DNA of 64,000 nucleotides from Streptomyces sp. TLI_105 (GCF_900105415.1 NZ_FNSM01000001.1:4430501-4494500); one strand, 5' to 3'. Shown: positions 7,867 through 17,210, counted from the stretch's first letter. Made by a program: numbers and translations. The notes: generated from the letters alone by a model not told the origin.

Positions 7867-7889
7867 ACCGTACGGAGGGGACCGACCAC

Positions 7890-8600
7890 ATGCCCGCGAG
7901 CGGAGCTGTCACGCGCAGCACCTTGCGACAGCAGATCGCGGACGCGCTCCGTGACGAAGTGCTCGCGGGCCGTCTCCAGCCCGGCGAGGAATTCACCGTC
8001 AAGCAGATCGCCGAGCAGTACGGGGTCTCCGCGACGCCCGTCCGCGAAGCCCTCGTCGACCTCTGCGCCCAGGGCCTCCTCGACTCCGACCAGCACCGCG
8101 GCTTCCGCGTCCACCAGTACTCGATCGACGACTACCGGGGCATGGTCGAGGCCCGGATGCTCGTCGTCGACGGCATCTTCCGCCGCCACGCCCCCTCGAC
8201 GACCCCGCCGCCCCCCGCTCCGGAGCCCGACCTCGGCATCGGCGTCGCGCTCGTCTCCGTACGCCGCCGGGGGGAGGCCGCCGCCCGCGCCGCCCGGGCC
8301 GGGGACCTCGACATCCTCATCGGCTACGACATCCGCTACTGGCGCGAGCTGGGCCGCCTCGTCTCCGCCAACGACTACATCGCCGACTTCCTGCACCGGC
8401 TCCGCGTCCAGGCCTGGGTCTTCTCCGTGCCCTACCTGCGCTCCGAGCGGGACGTCCTCGGCTGGCTGTGGAGCGGGCACGTGGACCTGGTCGACGCGAT
8501 CACCCGCGGCGACGCGGACGCGGCCGTCGAAGTCGTCCGGGCCTACAACGCCCACTCGCTGGAATGGGCCGACCGCCTGGAGGCGCGGGCCCTCCGCTGA
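7890..8600 (+). CDS. GntR/FadR-type transcriptional regulator
   Basis: 236 residues. The N-terminal winged helix (residues 10-75) has the family pattern LRQQIADALRDEVLAGRLQPGE, TVKQIAEQYGVSATPVREALVDL and LRV-like wing FRVHQYS. The C-terminal half (about 110-230) is an all-helical FCD-like domain, although its metal-ligand histidines are not all obvious. The GGAGGGG motif nine bases upstream supports ATG 7890. Autoregulation is suggested by the inverted repeat around the -10 box. The neighbouring aminotransferase is the natural candidate target; that is inference. Confidence 0.87.
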   Translation: MPASGAVTRSTLRQQIADALRDEVLAGRLQPGEEFTVKQIAEQYGVSATPVREALVDLCAQGLLDSDQHRGFRVHQYSIDDYRGMVEARMLVVDGIFRRHAPSTTPPPPAPEPDLGIGVALVSVRRRGEAAARAARAGDLDILIGYDIRYWRELGRLVSANDYIADFLHRLRVQAWVFSVPYLRSERDVLGWLWSGHVDLVDAITRGDADAAVEVVRAYNAHSLEWADRLEARALR

Positions 8601-8732
8601 CGTGGCGGCGGGCACCGAGGGGGACCTTCGGGTTGAGGCCGGGCATCCGGGGGCAGGTCATCGGCGGGTGGGCGTCGTCGGCGCGGCCGACTACCCTGGC
8701 CGTCCCTGCAACTGACGGAGAGCGAGCCTCCC

Positions 8733-9383
8733 TTGGCCTGTGACCTGTGGCTGGTCCCCCTCGTCGACGTGCTGTGCCACAGCCCCGACAATCCCTTCGC
8801 CGAAGAGATAGCCGCCTACGACGCCGTCCTGAGCGCCTCGGGCCTGCCGACCGTGCCCGTCTACGCGTACATGCCGGGGCTCTCCGGCGACGTCGCCCCG
8901 GTCGCCGGCTTCGACTACACGGCCCTGCACTTCCTGCGCCGGGCCTACCTGCTCCGGATGTGCGGGCTGCCGGTCGAGCCCGTCGACGAGCTCGGCGGGG
9001 ACTACGAACAGCTCCTGGAGATGTTCGAGACGACCGCCCAGCAGTCCCACCTGGTCTGGCACTACGACCACGCGGGCGCGTACGTGCCGGTGGACTTCCC
9101 CGTGCCGCTCGCCAACGACGAGCTCCTCGAAGGCGGCGGCCCGCTCGGCTCCTCGTACGGGCTGCTGCGGGAGCTGGAGTTCGTGGCGCCCTCGATCGGC
9201 ATCGACCCGGCGAACCCGCCCGCCGCCCCGCAGCCGCCGGAGCGGCCCACCACCTTGGAGGAGCCGGCCGTGGCCGTGCCGTACGACGGCCACCCCTTCG
9301 CCCGGGAGCGGCACGTCTGGCTGGGGCTGCACGCGGCGGCGACCCGGAGCCTCGCCCAGGGCTCGATGATCATCCTGAGCTGA
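8733..9383 (+). CDS. conserved hypothetical protein, TTG start
   Basis: 216 residues, soluble, acidic and rich in aromatic residues; no signal peptide or membrane segment. I recognise no domain. Features that may help a search are ACDLWLVPLVDVLCHSPDNPFA at the N-terminus (shown in pieces: DLWLVPLVDVL, CHSPDNPFA), MCGLPVEPVDELGGDYEQLLEMF, WHYDHAGAYVPVDFPVPL and the C-terminal HVWLGLHAAATRSLAQG. The TTG start is the first possible in-frame start after the upstream gene, with GGAG about 12 bases away, so it is uncertain. The final codons enter a 23-25 bp tandem repeat that duplicates the stop-codon region. Confidence 0.7.
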   Translation: MACDLWLVPLVDVLCHSPDNPFAEEIAAYDAVLSASGLPTVPVYAYMPGLSGDVAPVAGFDYTALHFLRRAYLLRMCGLPVEPVDELGGDYEQLLEMFETTAQQSHLVWHYDHAGAYVPVDFPVPLANDELLEGGGPLGSSYGLLRELEFVAPSIGIDPANPPAAPQPPERPTTLEEPAVAVPYDGHPFARERHVWLGLHAAATRSLAQGSMIILS

Positions 9384-9470
9384 GGTCCCGGAGCATCCTG
9401 AGCCGAGGTCTTCCGGAGCGACCTGAGCCGAGGTCTCCCGGAGCGGCTTGCGCCGAGGCCCCCGGAGCAG
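9372..9470. repeat. tandem repeat of about 25 bp spanning a gene 3' end
   Basis: Units built on CTGAGCyGAGGTC...CCGGAGC begin at 9375, 9398, 9423 and 9448. The first unit contains the real stop codon (TGA at 9381-9383); in later copies the same position reads CGA. The array fills the gap between two convergent genes. Confidence 0.75.
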
Positions 9471-9476
9471 CCCGCG

Positions 9477-10199
9477 TCAGCGGGTCTCCGGGGGCCGCTG
9501 GCGCGGCATGTTCGGCCGGGTGCCCGGCGGCAGCGGGAAACGGCCCGAGGGGTGGGAGACCTCGGACCTGGCCGGGACCACCCCGACCGACTGGAGCGCC
9601 AGCGGCGCCGGGCCCGAGCGGAACTCGACCATCCAGTCCGCGGTCTCCGCCCGCACCAGCTCCGTGACGTCCTCCGAGAAGCGGCGCAGCACGCCGAGAC
9701 AGCGCTCGGCCGCCTCGCTCGCCGTGCCCTCCGTGGGGCCCAGGACCTCCCGGACGCTCTCCGAGGCCCAGTCGAACTGGAGCGCCTGCAGCCGGCGCTG
9801 CACGGCCTGCGCCGTCGCCACGTCCCTTATCCAGCCGGACGTCAGCCCGAAGTACCGGTCGCAGGCCAGGCAGGCGGCGCCGAGCAGCAGCGACAGATAG
9901 CCCCAGCCCGAGGTGCCCTCGGCGACCCCGGTCAGGTCGAGCAGCGGGAGCGCGGCGCCCGCGATCACCCCCGCGGCCGTGCCGATCCGCAGGATCCGGG
10001 CGGCCCGGCGCTTCCAGACGCGGTCGGAGAGGTACCACTCGGCGGTGCGCAGGGCGTTGTTCTCGACCCAGCGGTACAGCTCGTCGAGCCGTTCGGCCGG
10101 CTCCCCCCAGTCGCCCAGGGGGAAGGGCGTACCGGTCAGATCGCGGTGGACGTCTCCCCCGGGGGGTCCCGGTGGCTGCATCTCCGGCTGCTGGCTCAC
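9477..10199 (-). CDS. SLATT-domain two-helix membrane protein
   Basis: 240 residues. A conserved helical region (LDELYRWVENNALRTAEWYL) leads into two transmembrane segments (about residues 72-92 and 100-116), followed by a long cytoplasmic helix (VATAQAVQRRLQALQFDWASESV) and a proline-rich tail. This order matches SLATT proteins, which are predicted pore-forming effectors in nucleotide-second-messenger conflict systems. No SMODS-type cyclase or SLOG gene lies nearby, so it is a solitary member. It is divergent from ybaB and convergent with the gene at 8733. Confidence 0.7.
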   Translation of the reverse strand: MSQQPEMQPPGPPGGDVHRDLTGTPFPLGDWGEPAERLDELYRWVENNALRTAEWYLSDRVWKRRAARILRIGTAAGVIAGAALPLLDLTGVAEGTSGWGYLSLLLGAACLACDRYFGLTSGWIRDVATAQAVQRRLQALQFDWASESVREVLGPTEGTASEAAERCLGVLRRFSEDVTELVRAETADWMVEFRSGPAPLALQSVGVVPARSEVSHPSGRFPLPPGTRPNMPRQRPPETR

Positions 10200-10441
10200 C
10201 GGGGGACTCCTCTGTTCAGCTCAGCGCGCGTGTCCTTCTGTGACGTGCGGTGCACGTGGTGCCTGCCCTTCCTACCGCCGAATGGTGGGCGATGGGCCCG
10301 GAATCCCGGGATTTCCGCCCGCAAGAGGGTGTTGATCAGGTAGAGGAGCCCGCAGTTTCTCACTCGAAAGAGTTGCGTCGGCGCCCCGGTCCGTGACCAC
10401 GTAGGCTCGGCATACCGACATATCGAACCTGAGGAGTGACC

Positions 10442-10777
10442 GTGATCCCCGGTGGTGGCCAGCCCAACATGCAGCAGCTTCTCCAGCAGGCCCAGAAGAT
10501 GCAGCAGGACCTCGCCCGGGCCCAGCAGGAGCTCGCGGCGACCCTGGTCGACGGGCAGGCGGGCGGCGGCCTGGTCAAGGCGACCGTCACCGGTGCCGGC
10601 GAGCTGCGCGCCCTGGAGATCGACCCCAAGGCGGTCGACCCCGAGGACACCGAGACGCTGGCCGACCTGATCGTCGCCGCCGTGCAGGCCGCCAACGACA
10701 ACGCGCAGCAGCTCCAGCAGACCAAGCTCGGCCCGCTCGCCCAGGGCATGGGCGGCATGCCGGGTCTCGGCTTCTGA
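10442..10777 (+). CDS. YbaB/EbfC nucleoid-associated protein
   Basis: 111 residues. The core ([22 protein letters not shown], seen in pieces) is the coiled alpha-helical hairpin of YbaB, followed by [15 protein letters not shown] and the conserved [14 protein letters not shown]. These small dimeric proteins bind DNA and lie next to recR in most bacteria. GTG 10442 is chosen over GTG 10436 because GAGGAG sits at 10431-10436 and because homologues begin [10 protein letters not shown] -10-like TAGGCT lies at 10402-10407. Confidence 0.93.
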   Translation: MIPGGGQPNMQQLLQQAQKMQQDLARAQQELAATLVDGQAGGGLVKATVTGAGELRALEIDPKAVDPEDTETLADLIVAAVQAANDNAQQLQQTKLGPLAQGMGGMPGLGF

Positions 10778-10842
10778 GCCCCTTCTAAGGCTCGCTTCCA
10801 GCCACTACCGTAAGAATCAAGCACTCCGAGAGAGGCGTTCCG

Positions 10843-11442
10843 TTGTACGAAGGCGTGGTTCAGGACCTCATCGACGAACTGGGCAGGCTGCCCGGCGTCG
10901 GTCCCAAGAGCGCGCAGCGGATCGCCTTCCACGTCCTCCAGGCGGAGCCCACGGACGTCCGGCGTCTCGCGCACGCCCTCCTGGAGGTCAAGGAGAAGGT
11001 CAGGTTCTGCGCGGTCTGCGGGAACGTGGCGCAGCAGGAGCAGTGCAACATCTGCCGCGACCCGCGCCGCGACCTGACCGTCATCTGCGTGGTCGAGGAG
11101 CCCAAGGACGTCGTGGCGATCGAGCGGACGCGTGAGTTCCGCGGCCGGTACCACGTCCTCGGCGGCGCGATCAGCCCCATCGAGGGGGTCGGCCCGGACG
11201 ACCTGCGCATCCGCGAGCTGCTCGCGCGGCTCGCGGACGGCACCGTCACCGAGCTGATCCTCGCCACCGACCCGAACCTGGAGGGCGAGGCCACCGCGAC
11301 GTACCTGGCGCGGATGATCAAGCCCATGGGGCTCAAGGTGACCCGGCTCGCCAGCGGCCTCCCGGTCGGCGGCGACCTGGAGTACGCCGACGAGGTGACC
11401 CTCGGCCGTGCCTTCGAGGGACGGCGGCTGCTAGATGTATGA
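10843..11442 (+). CDS. recR: recombination mediator RecR
   Basis: 199 residues, the normal length. A helix-hairpin-helix ([15 protein letters not shown], residues 16-30), a four-cysteine zinc site ([16 protein letters not shown], about residues 57-72), a Toprim domain ([14 protein letters not shown]) and the C-terminal [19 protein letters not shown] [14 protein letters not shown] are all present. RecR works with RecF/RecO to load RecA at gaps. The TTG start at 10843 has AGAGG seven bases upstream. It follows ybaB by 65 bp and is probably co-transcribed with it. Confidence 0.96.
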   Translation: MYEGVVQDLIDELGRLPGVGPKSAQRIAFHVLQAEPTDVRRLAHALLEVKEKVRFCAVCGNVAQQEQCNICRDPRRDLTVICVVEEPKDVVAIERTREFRGRYHVLGGAISPIEGVGPDDLRIRELLARLADGTVTELILATDPNLEGEATATYLARMIKPMGLKVTRLASGLPVGGDLEYADEVTLGRAFEGRRLLDV

Positions 11443-11486
11443 CGACAGGTCCGGCGCGCGCCGCGTGTTCTCAGGGAGGCTGCTCG

Positions 11487-12155
11487 ATGTCTGATCCCAC
11501 ACTGCACTCCGTCACGCAGGATCCGGACGACTTCGCGGTTCAGATCGCCGACTCGATCGAGAGCTTCATCGTCGCGACGACCGAGGTCGCCAAGGGCGAC
11601 GAGCCGGACAGCGCCGTGCCCTTCATCCTCCTGGAGCTCTCCCAGCTGCTCCTGGCGGGCGGCCGGCTCGGCGCGCACGAGGACATCGTCCCGGACGAGC
11701 GGTACGAGCCGGACACGGGCCCCGAGCCGGACGTCGACGACCTGCGCGAGCGGTTCGCGGTGATGCTGGAGCCGGTCGACGTCTTCTCCGAGGTCTTCGA
11801 CCCGTACGAGCCGCGCAAGGCCCCGGTGCCGGCCCGGATCTCCGACAACCTCGCCGACATCGTCACCGACCTGCGCCACGGGCTCGCCCACTACCGCGCG
11901 GGCCGCACCAGCGAGGCGCTGTGGTGGTGGCAGTTCTCGTACTTCTCCAACTGGGGCCCCACCGCCTCGGCCACTCTCCGCGCCCTCCAGTCCCTCGTCG
12001 CCCACGTCCGCCTCGACCAGCCCCTCGCGGAGCTCGACGGACTCGACACGGACGAGGACCTCGCCGAGGACGACCTCGCGGAGGAGGCGGGCCGCGTGAT
12101 GCTGGAGGAGATCGCGACCCCGCTGGGCCTGCGGATCAGGTCGCTCAGGAAGTAG
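11487..12155 (+). CDS. DUF5063 protein downstream of recR
   Basis: 222 residues, soluble, strongly acidic. It has the DUF5063 layout: FAVQIADSIESFIV at the N-terminus, LLLAGGRLGAHEDIVPDERYEPD in the middle (read in pieces) and RTSEALWWWQFSYFSNWG near residue 150. Function is unknown; the gene is a constant neighbour of recR in actinobacteria. ATG 11487 follows GGGAGG by seven bases; the in-frame ATG at 11439, overlapping the recR stop, has no ribosome-binding site. Co-transcription with ybaB-recR is likely. Confidence 0.85.
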   Translation: MSDPTLHSVTQDPDDFAVQIADSIESFIVATTEVAKGDEPDSAVPFILLELSQLLLAGGRLGAHEDIVPDERYEPDTGPEPDVDDLRERFAVMLEPVDVFSEVFDPYEPRKAPVPARISDNLADIVTDLRHGLAHYRAGRTSEALWWWQFSYFSNWGPTASATLRALQSLVAHVRLDQPLAELDGLDTDEDLAEDDLAEEAGRVMLEEIATPLGLRIRSLRK

Positions 12156-12331
12156 CGCGCCGCCGGGCGGCCGACGGCCCACCGCCGGCCGATCGGTCGC
12201 CGACGGACGTGGGTGATCACTCCGCGAGCAGCGCGTCTCATCATTCGATATCACGCTGGCGTTTTCGGGTCCCTCGATAGACTGAGGCGATCGCAGCGCC
12301 GGCTGCGGCACAGACTGAGCGAGGAGCGCAC

Positions 12332-13612
12332 GTGGGCCTTGTCGTGCAGAAGTACGGAGGCTCCTCCGTTGCCGATGCCGAAGGCATCAAGCGCGTCGCC
12401 AAGCGGATCGTGGACGCCAAGAAGAACGGCCACCAGGTGGTCGTCGTGGTTTCCGCGATGGGCGACACGACGGACGAGCTGATCGATCTCGCCGAGCAGG
12501 TATCCCCGATCCCTGCCGGACGCGAGTTCGACATGCTGCTGACCGCCGGAGAGCGGATCTCCATGGCCCTGCTGGCCATGGCGATCAAAAACCTGGGCCA
12601 CGAGGCCCAGTCGTTCACGGGCAGCCAGGCAGGCGTCATCACCGACTCGGTCCACAACAAAGCGCGCATCATCGATGTCACGCCGGGCCGGATCCGTACC
12701 GCCCTCGACGAGGGCAACATCGCCATCGTCGCCGGCTTCCAGGGCGTGTCCCAGGACAAGAAGGACATCACCACGCTCGGCCGTGGCGGTTCCGACACCA
12801 CCGCCGTGGCGCTCGCCGCGGCGCTCGACGCCGAGGTCTGCGAGATCTACACCGACGTCGACGGTGTGTTCACGGCCGACCCGCGCGTCGTGAAGAAGGC
12901 GAAGAAGATCGACTGGATCTCCTTCGAGGACATGCTGGAGCTCGCCGCCTCCGGCTCCAAGGTGCTGCTGCACCGCTGCGTCGAGTACGCACGCCGTTAC
13001 AACATCCCGATCCACGTCCGCTCGTCCTTCTCGGGGCTGCAGGGCACCTGGGTCAGCAACGAGCGACACTCCAACGAAAAGGGTCCCAAGGTGGAGCAGG
13101 CCATCATCTCGGGCGTCGCCCACGACACCTCCGAGGCGAAGATCACCGTCGTCGGCGTGCCGGACAAGCCGGGCGAGGCCGCGGCCATCTTCCGGGCCGT
13201 CGCGGACGCCGAGATCAACATCGACATGATCGTGCAGAACGTGTCGGCCGCCTCCACCGGCCTCACGGACATCTCCTTCACCCTCCCCAAGGCCGAGGGC
13301 CGCAAGGCCATCGACGCCCTGGAGAAGGCGAAGGCCGCGATCGGCTTCGACTCGCTGCGCTACGACGACCAGATCGGCAAGATCTCCCTGGTCGGCGCCG
13401 GCATGAAGACCAACCCGGGCGTCACCGCGGACTTCTTCCGGGCGCTCTCCGACGCGGGCGTGAACATCGAGCTGATCTCGACCTCCGAGATCCGCATCTC
13501 GGTCGTCACCCGCGCCGACGACGTCAACGAGGCCGTGCGCGCCGTCCACACCGCCTTCGGCCTGGACAGCGACTCGGACGAGGCCGTCGTCTACGGAGGC
13601 ACCGGACGATGA
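12332..13612 (+). CDS. lysC: aspartate kinase, lysine/threonine-feedback type
   Basis: 426 residues. It phosphorylates L-aspartate, the first step to lysine, threonine, methionine and diaminopimelate. VQKYGGSSV opens the kinase domain, FTGSQAG and [15 protein letters not shown] line the active site, and two ACT domains occupy about residues 265-426. GTG 12332 is preceded by GAGGAG; a -10-like TAGACT lies at 12278-12283. The gene overlaps the next one by ATGA. An internal start at GTG 13091 may yield a separate regulatory beta subunit, as in corynebacteria. Confidence 0.96.
   Translation: MGLVVQKYGGSSVADAEGIKRVAKRIVDAKKNGHQVVVVVSAMGDTTDELIDLAEQVSPIPAGREFDMLLTAGERISMALLAMAIKNLGHEAQSFTGSQAGVITDSVHNKARIIDVTPGRIRTALDEGNIAIVAGFQGVSQDKKDITTLGRGGSDTTAVALAAALDAEVCEIYTDVDGVFTADPRVVKKAKKIDWISFEDMLELAASGSKVLLHRCVEYARRYNIPIHVRSSFSGLQGTWVSNERHSNEKGPKVEQAIISGVAHDTSEAKITVVGVPDKPGEAAAIFRAVADAEINIDMIVQNVSAASTGLTDISFTLPKAEGRKAIDALEKAKAAIGFDSLRYDDQIGKISLVGAGMKTNPGVTADFFRALSDAGVNIELISTSEIRISVVTRADDVNEAVRAVHTAFGLDSDSDEAVVYGGTGR
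13077..13093 (+). promoter_or_regulatory. possible internal translation start for aspartokinase beta subunit
   Basis: AAAAGGG (13077-13083) lies seven bases before an in-frame GTG at 13091 (codon 254). This is where the beta subunit of actinobacterial aspartokinases begins ([12 protein letters not shown], like the corynebacterial start). Confidence 0.5.
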
Positions 13613-14676
13613 ACCCGAAGCCGACGCTCGCGGTCGTGGGAGCGACCGGGGCGGTCGGCTCGGTGATGCTCCAGATGCTCACGCACCACGCGGACGTCTG
13701 GGGCGAGATCCGCCTCCTCGCCTCCCCCCGCTCGGAGGGCCGCAAGGCCTCCGTCCGGGGGGAGGAGTGCGAGATCCTCGCCTTGAGCGAGGAAGCCTTC
13801 GAGGGCGTCGACCTGGCGCTCTTCCTCGTGCCCGAGACCGTCGCCGCCCACTGGGCGCCGCTCGCCGTCTCCAAGGGCGCCGTCGTCGTGGACACCTCCG
13901 CCGCCTTCCGCGCCGACCCCGACGTGCCGCTCGTCGTCCCCGAGCTCAACGCGCCCGCCGCACGGCTGCGCCCCCGGGGCATCGTCGCCGGCCCCGGCTC
14001 CACCACCCTCGCGCTGATCGTCGCCGTGGGCTCCCTGCACGCCGAGTTCGGCCTCGCCGAACTGGTCGTCACCGCCCAGCAGGCCGCCAGCGGCGCCGGT
14101 GCCGGACAGGCGGGCGTCGACGCGCTCCGCGCCCAGCTCGGCCTGGTGGCCGGCGACGCCGACCTCGGCACGCACCCCGGAGACGTACGGCGCGCCGTCG
14201 GCGAGAACACCGGCCCCTTTTTCGGACCCCTCGCGCTCAACGTCCTGCCCTGGTCGGGCACCCCCGGCGCCGACGGGGCCTCCTCCGAGGAGGAGCACGT
14301 CCGCGACGAGACCCGCCGCGTCCTCGGCCTCCCCGGCCTCCGGATCGCCGCCACCTGCGTCCGCGTCCCCGTCGTGACCGGGCACTCCGTCTCCGTGCAC
14401 GCGCGCTTCGAGCACCCCGTCCCGGTCGACCGCGCCCACGAGGTCCTGGCCACCTCACCGGGGGTCGTGCTCTGCGACGACCCGGCCGCCGGAGACTTCC
14501 CCACCCCCGCCGACGTCGTCGGCACCGACCCCGCCTGGGTCGGCCGGGTCAGGCGCTCCCTCGACGACGAGCGCGCGCTCGACTTCTTCGTCTGCGCCGA
14601 CAACCTCCGCAAGGGCGCGGCCCTGAACGCGCTTCAGATCGCGGAATCGCTTGTCACGGATTTGCGTGATCTGTGA
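13609..14676 (+). CDS. asd: aspartate-semialdehyde dehydrogenase homologue lacking the catalytic cysteine
   Basis: 355 residues with the full ASADH layout: [16 protein letters not shown] for [55 protein letters not shown] with the catalytic histidine, and the C-terminal [18 protein letters not shown]. However, the active-site segment normally written NPNCTT reads GPGSTT (residues 128-133), so the nucleophilic cysteine is Ser131 and the two flanking asparagines are glycines. The nucleotides are unambiguous (GGC CCC GGC TCC ACC ACC). The gene is translationally coupled to lysC, yet the protein may be inactive or have a changed activity; a canonical asd would then be needed elsewhere. Not obviously a sequencing error, because three of six residues differ. 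Confidence 0.88.
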   Translation: MNPKPTLAVVGATGAVGSVMLQMLTHHADVWGEIRLLASPRSEGRKASVRGEECEILALSEEAFEGVDLALFLVPETVAAHWAPLAVSKGAVVVDTSAAFRADPDVPLVVPELNAPAARLRPRGIVAGPGSTTLALIVAVGSLHAEFGLAELVVTAQQAASGAGAGQAGVDALRAQLGLVAGDADLGTHPGDVRRAVGENTGPFFGPLALNVLPWSGTPGADGASSEEEHVRDETRRVLGLPGLRIAATCVRVPVVTGHSVSVHARFEHPVPVDRAHEVLATSPGVVLCDDPAAGDFPTPADVVGTDPAWVGRVRRSLDDERALDFFVCADNLRKGAALNALQIAESLVTDLRDL

Positions 14677-14927
14677 ACGACCTGTGAGCAAAAAGGCGTC
14701 AGATACCCCTTGAACTGCGGCGATGCCGTGGTCGACGATGCACTTCCCCCGTACTGCAACCAGAGTTGGGCGGGGCGCGTCTCTGCGTGCACCCACGACC
14801 GTGTGCGCGGGACACGCTGGAAGCGGGGCATCGGGGGAGAACGGTTACGCATGAGGACGAACAAGTCGCCGTCGAAAAAGGTGGCGTACGCGTACAACCC
14901 TGCCGGGGGGAAGCGTGTCCAACAAGC

Positions 14928-15656
14928 GTGGCAGAGGTACTCGACATCGCAACCATCGCCCCGCTGCGCGGCGCGGGCACGGCGGTGCTCCCCATGCGGA
15001 GCAGCGCCGTCGTCCCCGTACGCGGCTCAGCGGTCCGCCCGCTCAGGCGCCCGCGCGCGCTCGGCGGCATGCCGGTGATCGCCCCCGTGCCCACCGGATC
15101 CCGCACCGGCGACGTGGACGGCATCCCGTCGCCCCGCCGGAGCACCGAGACCGCCCCGGCCGCCGGCACCACCGTCGACCACCTCACCGAGACCTACCGC
15201 GCCCACTACCGGTCGCTGCTCGGTCTCGCCGCGCTGCTCCTCGACGACACGGCCTCCTGTGAGGACGTCGTCCAGGAGGCCTTCATCCGCGTCCACTCGG
15301 CCCGCAAGCGGGTGCGCGAGCCCGAGAAGACGCTCGCCTACCTGCGCCAGACCGTGGTGAACCTCTCCCGGTCCGCGCTCCGCCGCCGCATCCTCGGCCT
15401 GAAGCTGCTGTCCAAGCCGATGCCGGACATGGCCAGCGCGGAGGAGGGGGCGTACGAGCAGCTGGAGCGCGAGGACCTGATCAAGGCGATGCGCGGACTC
15501 CAGCGGCGCCAGCGCGAGGTGCTCGCCCTGCGGTACTTCTCCGACATGACGGAGGTCCAGGTCGCCGAGACGCTCGGGATATCCCTGGGCTCGGTGAAGG
15601 CGTACGGTTCGCGGGGCATCGCGGCGCTGCGCGTCGCGATGGGAGCGACGACATGA
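14928..15656 (+). CDS. SigE-family RNA polymerase sigma factor
   Basis: 242 residues from GTG 14928. Sigma region 2 starts near residue 90 (YRAHYRSLLGLAALLL, CEDVVQEAFIRVH) and region 4 near residue 190 (LQRRQREVLALRYFSDMTEVQVAETLGISLGSVKAYGSRG, in pieces). The first 85 residues are a low-complexity extension rich in V, P, R and A that normal members lack. GGGGGGAAG is about 15 bases upstream, too far for a good start, so translation could begin elsewhere in the extension. The next gene overlaps it by ATGA and encodes a single-pass membrane protein, presumably its partner. Target genes are unknown. Confidence 0.82.
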   Translation: MAEVLDIATIAPLRGAGTAVLPMRSSAVVPVRGSAVRPLRRPRALGGMPVIAPVPTGSRTGDVDGIPSPRRSTETAPAAGTTVDHLTETYRAHYRSLLGLAALLLDDTASCEDVVQEAFIRVHSARKRVREPEKTLAYLRQTVVNLSRSALRRRILGLKLLSKPMPDMASAEEGAYEQLEREDLIKAMRGLQRRQREVLALRYFSDMTEVQVAETLGISLGSVKAYGSRGIAALRVAMGATT

Positions 15657-16924
15657 GCGAGGCACCCCGCGGGGACGGCGTGGCCCACGAGGACCGTGAC
15701 GGCGACGACGTCCCCGAGAGGCGTGCCGCCGAGACGGCGCGCGAGGACGACACCGCGTCCGCCGCCCCGGCCTCCGCCTCGGAGAATCCCGACGCCCTGG
15801 ATGAACGTGACGAGCTGAGTGGACAGCGCATGGTGAAGATCGAGCCCGGACCCGGCGAGGGCGACGACGAGCTCGCGCTGCGGCGGCTCTTCCAGGACGC
15901 CGTGGGCGGCATGGAGCCCTCCCTCGGCTCGCTGGAACACCTGCGCCGTGCCGTGCCCGCGCGGCGCGCCCGCAAGCGGCAGGCCATCGTCGGCGCCGCG
16001 GCCGCCGCCGTCCTCATCGGCACGGCCGTCCCCGCCTTCGTGCACGTCGCCTCCTCGGGCGGCCTCTCCGCCGCCAACCCGGTGAACGCCGGTCACGGCG
16101 AGCAGGCCCAGGGCGGCACCGGCACCGAGACCGGCGTCGAGGGCGGCCAGAGCTCCAAGGCCCCCGCGAGCAACGTCTCGCCGAGCCCCGGCGGGGCCGA
16201 CGGCGCCTCCGGCAAGCCGCAGCGCCCGGGCTCCGGCGCCTCCGGCGTCGGCCCGCACCAGACGCTGGGCGCCGACCCCGGCTCCACCCCGCGGTGCACC
16301 GCCGAGCAGCTCGGCGTCGTCAGGGAGGGAGCCGAGGGGGCCGACAGCGAGGGCAAGGTCCACGGCACCTTCCGCATCGCCAACGTCTCCGACCGGACCT
16401 GCCTGGTGGACGGCGCGGGCATCGTCGGCTTCGAGGCCAGGGGGGCGGCGGACCCGGCCCGCATCTCGGTGGTCCGGCACACCTCGGGCGACGGCAGCGG
16501 ACTGCCCGACCCCTCACAGGAGTCGCTCGCGCTCGCCCTGCAGCCGAGCGGCAGCTACGAGGTGAAGTTCGTCTGGGTGCCGAGCGACACCTGCCCGACG
16601 ACTGGCACCACCCCGACCCCCACGCCGACCCCCCCGACCGAACCGCCCGCCACCCCGACCCCGACGGCCACGTCGACGCCGACCCCGACGGACGACCCGA
16701 CGAGCGGGGCGGGCGGCACCGACTCCGGCGGCGCCGGGGCCGGAGCCGGAGCCGAGGAGGGTGCCGGCGCGGCACTCCAGCTGCTCGGCGAGGACGGCGC
16801 TCCGGCGGACGGCAGCATCGTGGTCAGCCACACCGCGGAACCGGGCGGCCCCACGGCCTCGGCCGTCATCCCCAACGCCTGCGCCGGCACCATCTACCGC
16901 ACCGGAACCCTGGCGAGCTCCTGA
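15653..16924 (+). CDS. single-pass membrane protein, probable anti-sigma partner
   Basis: 423 residues. An acidic cytoplasmic part (1-108) includes DDELALRRLFQDAVGGMEPS, a short helical segment of the kind found in membrane-bound anti-sigma factors. One transmembrane helix lies at about 110-132. The outer part is G/S/P-rich, holds a small domain around residues 205-310 with two cysteines (CTAEQLG, RTCLVDGAG), then a Thr-Pro linker (about 318-350) and a final domain with SHTAEPGG and NACAGTIY. The start overlaps the sigma factor stop, so the pair is coupled. No standard anti-sigma zinc motif is seen; the role is inferred from context. Confidence 0.72.
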   Translation: MSEAPRGDGVAHEDRDGDDVPERRAAETAREDDTASAAPASASENPDALDERDELSGQRMVKIEPGPGEGDDELALRRLFQDAVGGMEPSLGSLEHLRRAVPARRARKRQAIVGAAAAAVLIGTAVPAFVHVASSGGLSAANPVNAGHGEQAQGGTGTETGVEGGQSSKAPASNVSPSPGGADGASGKPQRPGSGASGVGPHQTLGADPGSTPRCTAEQLGVVREGAEGADSEGKVHGTFRIANVSDRTCLVDGAGIVGFEARGAADPARISVVRHTSGDGSGLPDPSQESLALALQPSGSYEVKFVWVPSDTCPTTGTTPTPTPTPPTEPPATPTPTATSTPTPTDDPTSGAGGTDSGGAGAGAGAEEGAGAALQLLGEDGAPADGSIVVSHTAEPGGPTASAVIPNACAGTIYRTGTLASS

Positions 16925-16966
16925 ACCCGGGGGCCGGTCGGCCGGGCGGCTGGTCGGCCGGTCGGC

Positions 16967-17118
16967 CGCCCGGGTCCTGAGCCTGCGCCCGGGGGTCGGG
17001 GGTCGGGTGGTCGCCGGTTTCCGCGCCTGTGCCCGGTCAGCCGGGTGGTCACCGGTTTCCGAGCCTGCGTCCGGCGGCGCGGCGGCCACCGGCTCCTGAG
17101 CTCGTGGCCGACGGCCTG
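16967..17118. repeat. 38-bp tandem repeat downstream of the probable anti-sigma gene
   Basis: Copies of a unit like GGGTGGTCrCCGGTTTCCG..GCCTG begin at 17005 and 17043, with more diverged copies near 16967 and 17081. The gene 3' end (GCTCCTGAACCCGGGGG, stop at 16922) resembles the copy at 16973-16995 (GTCCTGAGCC..CCCGGGGG). The rest of the 286-bp gap up to 17210 is GC-rich and holds no gene I can support. Confidence 0.6.
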
Positions 17119-17210
17119 GCGGCCCGGGGGTCGGGAAGTTTCGGGCCCCGAGCCCCGGCCCCGGCCCTGGTGTCGACCCCGGCCCCGGCCCTTCGTGGCC
17201 GAGCCGTGGC

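Noticed and set aside
14851..15078. A small forward ORF starting MRTNKSPSKK before the sigma factor
   Set aside because: It has a weak ribosome-binding site and after about 30 residues becomes an out-of-frame shadow of the sigma gene. A leader peptide cannot be fully excluded.
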